A stretch of 64,000 nucleotides of DNA from Cydia pomonella (Eukaryota > Arthropoda > Insecta > Lepidoptera > Tortricidae). Below are positions 12,361 to 21,895 of the stretch, piece after piece. The position numbers and the translations under genes were made by a program. How positions within the stretch are numbered: the stretch's first letter is position 1; each line of letters opens with the position of its first letter. The notes under the pieces were generated by a model. That model was given only the letters and a program-made list of their open reading frames with translations, was not told the DNA's origin and ran no database searches. The stretch lies in the NCBI RefSeq assembly GCF_033807575.1, contig NC_084704.1, positions 28,187,968 to 28,251,967 on the forward strand, given 5' to 3'.

Positions 12361-12828
12361 TAGCTCATCTAGTTGATCCTACCATCTTCAACACATCAGG
12401 CTGACGCAACTAGGAACAAAATAAGTTTTGTATGGAACTTGTTTCGCAAATCTTTGCCAACGAAGAAAAATAAAACGTCAGTGCTATTTATTCTGTCAAG
12501 TTTACATCAAGTCAACTGTCAGCCTAATTGTTTTGTTTGTTATGAACACGGTCGGTAATCTTCATAGAACATTTCACGGGTATTAGAGACTGTGGCGTTA
12601 TCTGTGGTTCAACTTTAGACACAGACAGTAACTTCCCCCTCCGCACCTCCTCACAACCCCTCTCTTGCTGTCACATTTTCTTTGACAGTTATTTAAAAGA
12701 TGTTTGAATTTTATAAAATTTGTTTCATTACTGTTTTATTGTTGATCGAGTGAAGTTACGTGGTTTTTATCCGTGCTTATCCTCTCAGCTAATTCGGTAA
12801 TGATCTTTGTGCCGTGGTATTTATCACG

Positions 12829-15224
12829 ATGTACAATAAGTGCTGTGTTGAAAACTGTGAGAGTAAACGGCAGGACAATATTAAGTTGCACCGGTTTCCC
12901 ACAAAAGAGATAGGACTGAAAAAGTGGTTAAATCGTATAAGAAGTGGCCAACTTTATAATCTGAGTCCGAACGACCTTCGTAAGAAGAGGTTTGTGTGCC
13001 ACAAACACTTCGAACGACGGTTTATCACGGATTCAGGTCGCTTACGTATCGGGTCTTACCCGACGTTATTTTCTGAAAGTGAGATTGCAAGTGGCTCACC
13101 ATCGGTCTCTGAGGATAGTGAAGGTAAGAGAGTATTGTATTTTGAGTTATATTAAACTTACTAATATATTACGCGTATGGTAGAATATATAACGAACTAG
13201 CAAAGCTGTTAGCATATCTCTGTATTAAAATTAGTGCTCTTGATCTTGCTTACAAAAAAGCTTCATTCATTTTTTAAATACCATGTGGTAATTAATTAAA
13301 CTATGTCACGTAACAGGGTCCCTTTAGATAAATACCACATGATTCATACAATTTATTCTCCTTTTAAAATATGCATTTTTTTTTATAGTTATATTAAAAT
13401 AATAGTTTATGAACTGTAAAATCAATGGGAACAGTTTTAATTTGAATCTGGTTCAGAAATTATATATATTATTTTAAAAAAATACTTTAATCACAGAGGT
13501 GGCTTAAACCATTGTGGAGCTCTGGGCAGCAGATTTATGCAAGGCCCACTGCCTATTGTGTTGATTAAAAAAATATTCTTCTTGGGTTGTGTGATTCGCT
13601 GCAATAGCAAGGCCTGGGCGACTGCTCTGTTCGCTACCACCTAAGAACAGGGCTAACACATCATACTGCAAAACTTGCACACTTATGTGTGCATGGGAAG
13701 TCTGTACACATTTCAATGAGTGTGAGAGTTCCTAGGGCTTTGTCATTCAATTATATTTCAAGTTTCCGCTGTTGTAAATGATGTTTGACAATACACCAAC
13801 ATTTTGCATTGTTTACCTACTAATCTCCTATCAATCAGCCTCTGCAGAGTGAGACATAGCATGGCCATTCTGTATCAAATAGGTACTATTATTTATTGTG
13901 ACCTAAGGCTACCGGTGTTTAAAAACATGTAATATTTTATATGTCCTAAATTTAACAAGCTAAGACTATCATCTTTTTGCTAGATTTTATGTGACATGCT
14001 ATTGCTCTGTGAACGTAGAAATCATAAAACATTTATTTTACATCTATAGACTGTGCTCTATGGAGGTTCTACATAGAGTGCTTTTAGAAATTGGTTTTTA
14101 TAAATTTCTATTTCAAAATTTTCAGTGGGCACATGGACTGATCACTGCTATACTAAGAAGACTGAACATGAGGACCATACCTACAATAAACCTGCTAGTG
14201 AGTTTATAGTAGAAATAACTACAATTTTATTACCTTCAATTGTAATTTGTAGCTTTATAAATGGGCATTGACTTACAATGTCTATACAAAATCGCGATCC
14301 TGTAATTCAGGCAAATGCACTAAGTATAAAAAAAATAGCCCCTATTATTTACTTACTACTATTTCACTATTAAGTTAAGGAATAAGACAGTATAACTTAT
14401 TTAACCTTATTATTATTATTTCAGCTCATTATTCGGATGGGAGAGAAGTCAGTGATACGCTGAAAAATACAGCGGAGATCGTATCATTTTTTGACGACCT
14501 TTTTGATTCGTGCAACGGAGCGGCTCTTAGAACCAAGGGAAAAGATTTAAGAAAAGCTGTTACTAAAAAATCAAGCCATCACGCCTTTTGGCAAAAGGCT
14601 ATTGACAAACTTAAAGACATGAAATTTGTTGACCCGCATACTGGACAAGTCCCTCGGGTGCCTCCGCACACCTTACAGAATTGGCTAGTGACTCTTAAAA
14701 GTATGCAAAGGTTGTGGCAATTTTTTGAGTCTAAAAATATAAAAATCATGCGCACCAGATATTTTAATTCTGACCCAATCGAAAACTTTTTTGGGCAAGT
14801 ACGTGCCTATAATTTTAGAAATAATGACCCCAATTGCCACAACTTTACACAGACATTCAGGTCGCTCCTCATAACCAGGTTTATTAAATTTCATTCAGAA
14901 GGTTTCAACTGTGAGGATGACTCTGGATGTCAAATAATTAAGATTAAGCCATTGTTCGAAAAGACAGAAGTGCCCGAACCCCAAAGAAGTGTCGCTGTGA
15001 CCGATAGTGTATTGGAGGATTATATGAGGCAAGAAAACATTCAGCTGCAAGCTCGGCGTGAGCGTTTGCATGTACACTCACGCGCATACTCCGCGGGATG
15101 GTTGGTTGGTAAAATATTAAAAAAGGTAGATTGTCCAACTTGTCGGGAAAATTTGACGACCGAGGAAACTTCAATCCATCGCTGGATTAATCATAGGGAA
15201 TATAAAATTGCTAATAAAAGATAA
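12829..15224 (+). CDS. THAP protein from a core-deleted P-element-like transposase
   Basis: The exons inferred are 12829-13123, 14126-14197 (cassette) and 14425-15224. All junctions are GT...AG and phase-compatible, giving 388 codons; skipping the 72-nt cassette also keeps frame. Exon 1 encodes a THAP zinc finger: CCVENC, RFP, KKWLN, FVCHKHF, and the closing SYPTLF box. Exon 3 matches the C-terminal region of P-element/THAP9 transposases (SDTLKNTAEIVSFFDDLFDS, NSDPIENFFGQVR). By family comparison the acidic residue in DPIENFFG is the last catalytic one. The part that should carry the first two catalytic aspartates is missing, so transposition activity is unlikely. It could be a domesticated DNA-binding protein, a repressor-like deletion product, or a decaying copy. 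Expression is unknown. Confidence 0.65.
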
Positions 15225-15608
15225 AACTACCCCTCGGAGTATGCGGTGAGACTTTTTGGGCTTATTGTAAAGACGACGAACGAATACCTGGACAAGGAAC
15301 CACATCGAAGTTACATAACTCAAAATATAAGAAAACTGGTCCTTGACAGGTATTCGTTCAAGTTTATAAAGTGTTGTTTACACAAAAAGCTTGTAGCTGA
15401 ATTATTCCTGGCCATTACTATCCGATTTGCAATATACAATTGGTGCACGACCATCAACAAAATTTTAAACGGCAAGGATATTTTAAGAATAAATGTTAGT
15501 ACTTTAACAAACATGCAAAAAAAGCTTTCCATAAATGTAAGAAAAAATCAAAAAATAAATCATTATCTAAATAATAGCACTTGTTTTCTTTTCTTTAAAT
15601 CAACCTAA
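15225..15608 (+). pseudogene. P-element-like transposase tail beyond a stop codon
   Basis: The reading frame continues after the TAA at 15222-15224 without a shift. It keeps family-like sequence: NYPSEYAVRLFGLI, then CCLHKKLVAELFLAITIRF, then IYNWCTTINKILNGKD. P-type transposases commonly end with an NWC..IN.IL.GKD-like motif. A single nonsense change therefore seems to have cut off the last part of the former protein. Confidence 0.6.
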
Positions 15609-15891
15609 AAAAACAATGAAGCATTATAACATGGCGGAATATGCACGCCTTTGCCTACAATTTCATGCTTCAATTAAAAAAAAAAGTAGCTGTCACTTTC
15701 TAAAGTCGAAGCTCCTTATTGGCTAAATCCCTAGTACAGGAGTTGTCCGTCTGATGCGTAGCATCTCTATATAGTTTGTGGTTATGAAGGCTTCAATGTT
15801 TTGTTCGGGTATTTCGTGCAATTTCTTTATTATTTAGTGAAAATATCGAAAATAGTGAACCGTCATCAGAGTAAAGAGCGACTTTGTTATA

Positions 15892-16001
15892 ATGCCACCG
15901 AGAAAATGGTTTACTAAGTGTGAAATATGTGGCAAGCGAGCCACTCGAGAAAATCACGAAAAAAGGGATTTTATGGCGAATTTTCCCTTGGATAAAGACC
16001 G
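15892..16001 (+). pseudogene. Lone first exon of a second THAP-type gene
   Basis: The ATG at 15892 opens MPPRKWFTKCEICGKRATR, then FMANFPLDKDR, ending at a good GTACGT donor. A C-x2-C pair followed by an FP.D..R segment is the usual first half of a THAP finger, and introns are common at this point. The second half (C-x2-H, closing box) is not seen before mRpL4 begins at 16467, so this is probably a stranded exon or the start of a gene whose other exons lie elsewhere. Confidence 0.45.
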
Positions 16002-16090
16002 GTACGTATTGCTTTAGATACTTTTGACCTTATTTTGGTGCAGCAGGCTTTAAACACATCGAAAATTTGATATCGATAAGAATGCGTTTA

Positions 16091-16169
16091 AAACAAGCGT
16101 GTAGCGTACTACACTATTTAAATCGATATATTTGAAACAAGCGTGTAGCGTACTACACTATTTAAATCG
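16091..16169 (+). repeat. Two 35-bp units, period 44
   Basis: AAACAAGCGTGTAGCGTACT followed by ACACTATTTAAATCG occurs at 16091-16125 and 16135-16169. Each unit holds the inverted pair GTGTAG/CTACAC. It lies about 300 bp upstream of the mRpL4 start codon. It could be regulatory, but nothing proves this. Confidence 0.7.
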
Positions 16170-16466
16170 GTTATGTTGGTATTATGGTTCCTTGACAGTT
16201 CTTTGTCGTAGATTTTGGTAATGATTTGCGAAACAAATTGAGTCCACTCGCTAGTATGGAAGTCCCGTCTCTTAAAACGTAGTGATTATATGCTCTTTGC
16301 AACACATATTTATCGTATCTATGGTTGTAGTTACATTTAGCAGTGAATTTTTAGTGTTGAGGTTATGTTATTTAATTGATTTGATTACTTTGATTAATTT
16401 TAGCATTAAAAGCGATTATGGTGTACACTTTTTGATTAAAAGACTTACTCGCTGCTGAAACTTACA

Positions 16467-17565
16467 ATGAATTCGATACTGTTAAACGCATTGAAAAACC
16501 TTCATATAACAATAAAGCCGCAAATACGAGCCTTTGCTTCGGCCAATGCTTCTATTATAACATCTAAGGATAATTCGTTAACGGTGAGCAAAAAGAGTGG
16601 AAGGTTTCCCCCCAATATACCAAGCCTCGCGAAGTATGGATTGAAAACTTGGATACGATCGAGGAACAGAAATTGGGATTATTCGAGTTGCACCCTTCGG
16701 TATATGCAACGGTGCCTAGAATAGATATAATTCATCGTAATGTGGTGTGGCAAAGGAAGTACCGGTGGGTGTCGTGGGCTCACACGAAGACCAGAGCAGA
16801 GGTGCGTGGAGGAGGTAGAAAGCCTTGGCCTCAGAAAGGTCTGGGCAGAGCCAGACATGGCTCGATTCGCTCGCCTTTATGGCGTGGAGGCGGTGTAGTC
16901 CATGGACCCCGCTCGGGCACAACCCACTTCTTCATGTTGCCCTTTCATCTTAGACTGCATGGTCTGACGTCTACACTATCTGGTAAATTTGCCCAAGATG
17001 ACCTACACATAGTTAGAGACCTTGAACTGCCCACAGATGAACCAGAATATTTCACTGAGCTTATTGAGCAAAGGAATTGGGGACCGTCAGTCCTAATTAT
17101 TGATGAGTAAGTAATTAATAATTTGTGATCGAAATGTCCCACTTTGGCGCTTGCCATAAGGATGAGATTTGCTTGTATCTTATCTGTCAAGGCCTCCTTA
17201 TGGCAAGCAACAAAGTGGGGCATTTTGCCAGTTTCATTTATTTAATTAAACTTGATTACACTATACAAACAAGCAGGATGAGGGTATTGAGTTGCATTGT
17301 TAAAATTAACACTATTATTGATTTTTACTAATTTTATATCTTTTTCAGCACTGATTTTGTATCAAGAAATATAACAGTGGCCACTGATGCTATGCCACAT
17401 GTCAATATTATGCCAGTTTATGGACTGAATGTGTACTCCATGTTGAAACATGACACATTAATTCTCACAATGTCTGCAGCTGAAAGAATTGAAGAACGAA
17501 TTCTAACTCACTTGCACGGCATTACCACTGAAAGGCAGTCCCGGTATAAATTAGATCAGGTTTAA
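16467..17565 (+). CDS. mRpL4: Mitochondrial large-subunit ribosomal protein uL4m
   Basis: Two exons, 16467-17106 and 17349-17565, are joined through GAT GA|C. The N-terminus (MNSILLNALKNLHITIKPQI) looks like a mitochondrial targeting peptide. The L4 core is unmistakable: DIIHRNVVWQRKYRWVSWAH, then GGGRKPWPQKGLGRARHGSI, RSPLWRGGGVVHGPRS, and SGKFAQDDLHIV. It is a structural protein of the 39S subunit in the mitochondrial matrix. The reading frame breaks once: in the 6-C run at 16608-16613 one base is missing relative to an open frame, after which PPQYTKPREVWIENL continues normally. With that base the product is about 285 residues, close to animal homologues. A sequencing or assembly error in the homopolymer is the simplest explanation; a true null allele is possible. 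A polyadenylation signal follows the stop closely. Confidence 0.93.
17128..17228. repeat. Foldback hairpin in the mRpL4 intron
   Basis: The left arm (AATGTCCCACTTTG, CTTGCCATAAGGA) and right arm (TCCTTATGGCAAGC, CAAAGTGGGGCATT) form an imperfect stem of about 33 bp in a 101-bp element. A short MITE is the simplest reading; a processed hairpin RNA is an alternative. Confidence 0.7.
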
Positions 17566-17592
17566 ATATTTAAGGTAAAATGTTAGTATAGA

Positions 17593-17598
17593 AATAAA
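17593..17598 (+). terminator. Polyadenylation signal AATAAA of mRpL4
   Basis: AATAAA lies 28 bases after the mRpL4 stop codon. The position suits a very short 3' UTR. Confidence 0.55.
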
Positions 17599-18067
17599 AA
17601 ATAACAAACAGAAGGTATTGTACATTTTATTTTTACAGCAGGTGTGGTTTAGCTTAACTTGAAAGAATTGGTTCAATTAATTATTAAAAATCATTGAAAA
17701 TTGTTACTTAACTTTACTGCCATTATACAAAGAGAATATAGACAGAAGCCAACTGTGTACAATAAATCGCAAAGATATGTTTACTTTACACTTTTGCACT
17801 TTACTTCTTTGTAATAAGGCGAAAAATGTATACATATCTTAGACGCCGACTGTGCATACTCAAATGTGTGCAACATTTTATTATGAACACAAGTCATATT
17901 TTTTTATGAAAATATGCTCCAGAAACTAACCAGAAATAATAACAATTTTATTTATGAATGTTACACCAGTCACTTAAACAATGGGCCTATTTACACATTG
18001 ATTAGTGTTACACTAAACATTAATCAAGGTGTAAACAGGCAGGTAAACCATATTAGCAATATATATT

Positions 18068-18340
18068 CGACGACCGGTTTGGCCTAGTGGGTAGTGACCA
18101 TGCCTACGAAGCTGATGGTCCCGGGTTCAAATCCTGGTAAGGGCATTTATTCGTGTGATGAGCATGGATATTTGTTCCTGAGTCATGGGTGTTTTCTATG
18201 TATTTAAGTATTTATAAATATTTATATATTATATATATCGTTGTCTAAGTACCCTCAACACAAGCCTTATTAAGCTTACTGTGGGACTTAGTCAATTTGT
18301 GTAATAATGTCCTATAATATTTATTTATTATTATTTATAT
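18068..18340 (+). mobile_element. tRNA-headed SINE
   Basis: The RNA polymerase III boxes are visible as GGCCTAGTGGGTAGTG (A-box-like) and GGTTCAAATCC (B box) at 18124-18134. A body follows with AAGGGCATTTATTCGTGTGA and TTTGTTCCTGAGTCATGG, then an AT-rich tail. Related copies lie at 47224-47455 (+) and 9225-9445 (-). It is not a functional tRNA gene because the paired acceptor stem is missing. Confidence 0.8.
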
Positions 18341-18758
18341 TTGCTACTTTACATCAATTTCATTGAAAACTCTGGATGCCATTCCCAAGTTCAAATATCT
18401 ATATCTTTTAATGTGATCCACTGATACATTGATGTTAAAAGATATTTGTCATTTATCAAATACTTTGGGATTATCCGGAATCTAGAACAAGATAAAAACA
18501 AATAATCAAATTAATAAAAATAAATATTATGTGGTGTTTACATGCACAGTAAAACATATGTTTAAATAGGCAGGTCCAGACAGAATGAGCAGCATCAAGA
18601 CACACAAAGCAACTAAGTTTATGTAAAACTGTAGACATACCTCTCACAAGGTAAACACTTATGCAGCCTCAGGTAAGGCATATTGAACTGCTTTGCACAG
18701 CAAGTTCCTTACTCACTCTGCCTTAAATTTTTAACAGTATCACAAACATGATCAAGTG

Positions 18759-19248
18759 TAGAGTTGTGCCCGCTCGGTCTTTAAAAAGAGCGCTCCGATC
18801 TCGGTCAATCGGTCAAACGAACTAGTTCGCTCTTTTAGGTCCTTTAGTTCCTTTAGTTCACGAGCAAATCTCGAGATCTGAATGAGTATGACTAGGTTAT
18901 ATCTTGCTCTCGCTCGCAAATAAACAGAGCGAGAGCGTGAGAGAGCGAATTTCTTGACCTTGACTCATTCCGATCATTCGCTCCCGACCGATTTGTTACT
19001 TGTTACTGAGGGCCTACCGCGACGCTACACGTTCGACGTGTTGCCTCTCTGTCGCACTTGTAAATTCGTACGTAAGTGTGACAGGGAGGCAACCCGTCGA
19101 ACGTGGTTCGCGGTAGGCCCGCTGACATACCGACTACTGAACTAAAGGACCGAGACCGATTAAGAGCGCTTAAGATGAACTAGTTCCTTTCGGTCTGTGG
19201 TGGGATTTCATTCCTTTTAGTTCTTCGGTCCTGACCGACTCAAGCCTA
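18759..19248. mobile_element. hAT-type MITE with intact 8-bp TSD
   Basis: ATCAAGTG at 18751-18758 is repeated exactly at 19249-19256. The ends TAGAGTTGTGCCCGCTCGGT and, read inward from the right, TAGGCTTGAGTCGGTC form a weak terminal repeat. The arms share further inverted blocks (GAACTAGTTCG, AAGAGCGC). There is no ORF. A second foldback element is nested inside. Confidence 0.75.
19010..19120. mobile_element. Nested foldback MITE (GGGCCTACCGCGA ends)
   Basis: GGGCCTACCGCGA at the left is mirrored by TTCGCGGTAGGCCC at the right. Between them, ACGTTCGACG and CGTCGAACGT plus GTTGCCTC/GAGGCAAC pair further. The same end motif occurs near 40060-40085 and in diverged form at 57145, so it is a family. 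Confidence 0.8.
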
Positions 19249-19256
19249 ATCAAGTG

Positions 19257-19690
19257 CGAGAAAAGAATTTATTATCTCTGTCATTGTATGATGAAGGAAA
19301 TTGATTTTCATTTTCCATTTGGTAACTTGTCACAATGACAATAGTATGAGGTCCCTAGCGGCTTTCATACTGACTGCCATTGAGATAATGATAAGGCATG
19401 AACTAGTAATGAAATCAAATTTCTTGACTTTGTTATTTACTGCAGTAGCTGCTAGCAATAAGCAGATTATATCTTAACTGCTAACAAACATATATGGAGA
19501 CTTAAGTCTGTGCGGAAAGTGATGAGTAGTGAAATGTATTGGTTCCCTTATAGTCTATGACACTTATCTTTCCATGCAGACTGAGTGGATGTGGTATGTT
19601 GATACAATATCATGTCACACAGTATAAAGCTCAAACCTGCTACCACATAGTTCCATACAAACTGACTTATTTTCATTACACATAAATGTA
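19257..19690. other. HYLS1 3' flank
   Basis: No gene seen. It should contain the HYLS1 3' UTR if the terminal stop codon at 19691 is right. No clear polyadenylation signal was identified. Confidence 0.4.
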
Positions 19691-20771
19691 TTAAAATGTT
19701 AGTCTCACCTTGCTTATTTTATTATGTGTTTGGCTGGCACTACCTGCCATTTTCTGTCTCACACTCCACCTCAAGTCTGACCAGGTATTTTCTCCTGGAA
19801 CATTAGGCTTGTACTTCTCCCAAAGTGATGTGTAATAATGATACAGGGATACAGGATCACATTTCTTCATTGCTGGTGGCTTTGCAACTCTTATAACTGA
19901 AATGAGCATAAATTATTACAAGGCATAATAGCAATTTTTGAAATTGCAGTCTGTGAAATTTCCACTTTGCTCCTATTTATTTAAACATTAATTAATTGGC
20001 TTTAAAGAAAAAGTCTAAAAGGCAATGTTGGAGTCTAATATGAATATCCAACAACATGTAGGTGCAAAAAATTGCTTCAAAGTATATTAGGACTTAGTGT
20101 CTTTAGATTGGTCATGGTATATTTTATTTATTATGTTATTACACTACATACTATTATTGTTTGATGTGGTAGTAGTGGTTTTCATTTGACTGGATGTAGA
20201 CTCCTTCTTCTCAACTCTGACACAAGAGCAAGCCCTTCTTAACGGTTTCTCCTCTGGCACTGTCTGCCGAATGTTAGGAGCAGACTGTATATTGCGTGTG
20301 TGCAATGCCTTTCTTCTAGTCAGGCAATCTCTATTACATTTTAAATCTGTGCTATCTGACATTCGAGATCTAATCCTGGATGAAAATGTACTAGCACTAT
20401 GGAGCCTTTCCGGACCTTGTGTTGGAATGTTCTCATGATCAGTTGCATATTTCTGCTGAAGATCATACTTGATTAATTTCTTTAAATCTGTAAAAGCAAT
20501 AACAAAGAATTATAGTATTCGAAATACAAATTTAAAGTTATTAGGGTGCCGCCATAACTTTAAAACAAACTAGTCAATTACTTTATTAATTTATACCAAG
20601 CACTACCTGCAATACTTCGAAAATGTTTCAGTACTCAAATAATAGCACCATACCTGTAATAAAGTGTTTCAAAACCTCTCCGCTTATATTTTGAATTCCT
20701 AGATGATTTAAGTATTGCAGTACTTCCCTTGCGTCAAGTTCCGCGGTTAGCTTATGGTATTCGTCACCCAT
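19691..20771 (-). CDS. Hyls1: HYLS1, hydrolethalus-type centriolar and ciliogenesis protein
   Basis: The exons on the minus strand are 20654-20771, 20152-20487 and 19691-19896. Donors are GTATGG and GTATGT and both acceptors end in CAG; phases agree and give 219 residues. The N-terminus (AREVLQYLNHLGIQNISGEV, then DLKKLIKYD) resembles the helical start of insect HYLS1. Exon 3 holds the diagnostic HYLS-1 box, KKCDPVSLYHYYTSLWEKYK then PGENTWSDLRWSVRQKM. Known family members sit in the outer centriole and are needed to form cilia, in insects mainly in sensory neurons and sperm. An upstream in-frame start exists at 20871, but MGDEYHKL at 20771 is preferred because the N-terminal helix follows at once. 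The exact 3' end is uncertain: a GTGAGA donor lies just before the stop. The gene is divergent from ACY1. Confidence 0.85.
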
Positions 20772-20984
20772 AACGGAACTATTATTACTACGATTTAAAA
20801 GTGCGTCATAAAATTTCGCCGAAAACTTGTGATTCGCAAATCTAGTAATGTAAATTACGCTGTTTAACTGCAACGATCAGGAACAGGAACTCTGACACTG
20901 ACTACGCAAAGCCAAACGCGATGCGTCTCATGTTCTTAAATGACATTGACAGTAAATTTGACATTCGTCGGATTTTCGGATAAT

Positions 20985-21209
20985 GGCTAGTCCAGACGGG
21001 ATCGCTCGATATGATCAGAAAATAAATTGGCGCCTATCTCCAATTGAATCACCAATTTCAGATTTATGGTGATATTTGCACGCTGTAAATTTAAAAATGC
21101 CCCCAAACGTGTATACTAGCGTCACGAATTGATATTCTAGCGTTCACACTTCAATTTTATCGGTCGAAATTATTGGATTGGGGAAGAAGGAATCTCGTAT
21201 GGACTGGCC
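20985..21209. mobile_element. MITE in the HYLS1-ACY1 divergent promoter
   Basis: GGCTAGTCCAGACGGGAT at the left pairs with AATCTCGTATGGACTGGCC at the right, about 18 bp with a few mismatches. The interior of about 190 bp has no ORF. It sits between two head-to-head genes and could affect either promoter. Confidence 0.65.
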
Positions 21210-21816
21210 TTAAGGCCGTGCTACATGCACGCTACATGATGGCATACAAGATGGTTTCGGTTGAACTTGAAAATGGCAAGCGCCAATTACGTCCACTCTA
21301 AAGATATATTAATCGCTATTCCGTTCCGCTGTGTAAAGATAATCGATATATAACATGATTAAAATCGACAAGTTGCCCTTGCCCACCCACCACCTATATA
21401 AAATTTTGTACTGAGAACCAAAGAGCATATAATCACTATGTATGTAGCCCTTAAATCAGTCAATGTCATTGTCAAGAGCTTGTTTCGTGGTACGTCAAAA
21501 ATCTAAATCATAATATATATTATATTAAGTATCAAAAAAATATCAATATAGCAAAAGAGTTAGTATTAATTATTAAGTAAAAAAATACCCCTATTTAATG
21601 TAAAAAGATGAATTCAATATGAATATAAAGAATATGAATGAAAAAGAATTTTTATAGTGTTGAAATTCTATTTAAATTGATTGAATACACACGATTGGTT
21701 ACGAAAACCTTACATGTTTGCTTTATTGATAAACTAATGGAACATAATAAAAAACAGACATTTATTACAATTAGAAGCGTATCCAATTTGTTATCTCACA
21801 AGACGACGTAGGTCGG

Positions 21817-21824
21817 TATATAAG
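21817..21824 (+). promoter_or_regulatory. TATA box of ACY1
   Basis: TATATAAG lies about 29 bases before a plausible initiator (CTATCATT near 21843-21850) and about 75 bases before the ACY1 start codon. The spacing suits a TATA-dependent RNA polymerase II promoter. This is inferred from sequence only. Confidence 0.55.
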
Positions 21825-21895
21825 GTGCGGGGTTTGAATCTGCTATCATTTCTGCCCTAGATAGAGCTCTGAATGAGTACAGTGCACCTACAGTC

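Noticed and set aside
13504..13716. 70-codon minus-strand ORF
   Set aside because: No family resemblance, no splice or promoter context; lies in a presumed intron of the THAP gene.
16467..17110. Two separate overlapping genes in the mRpL4 first exon
   Set aside because: The two frames are the two halves of one conserved protein divided at a C run.
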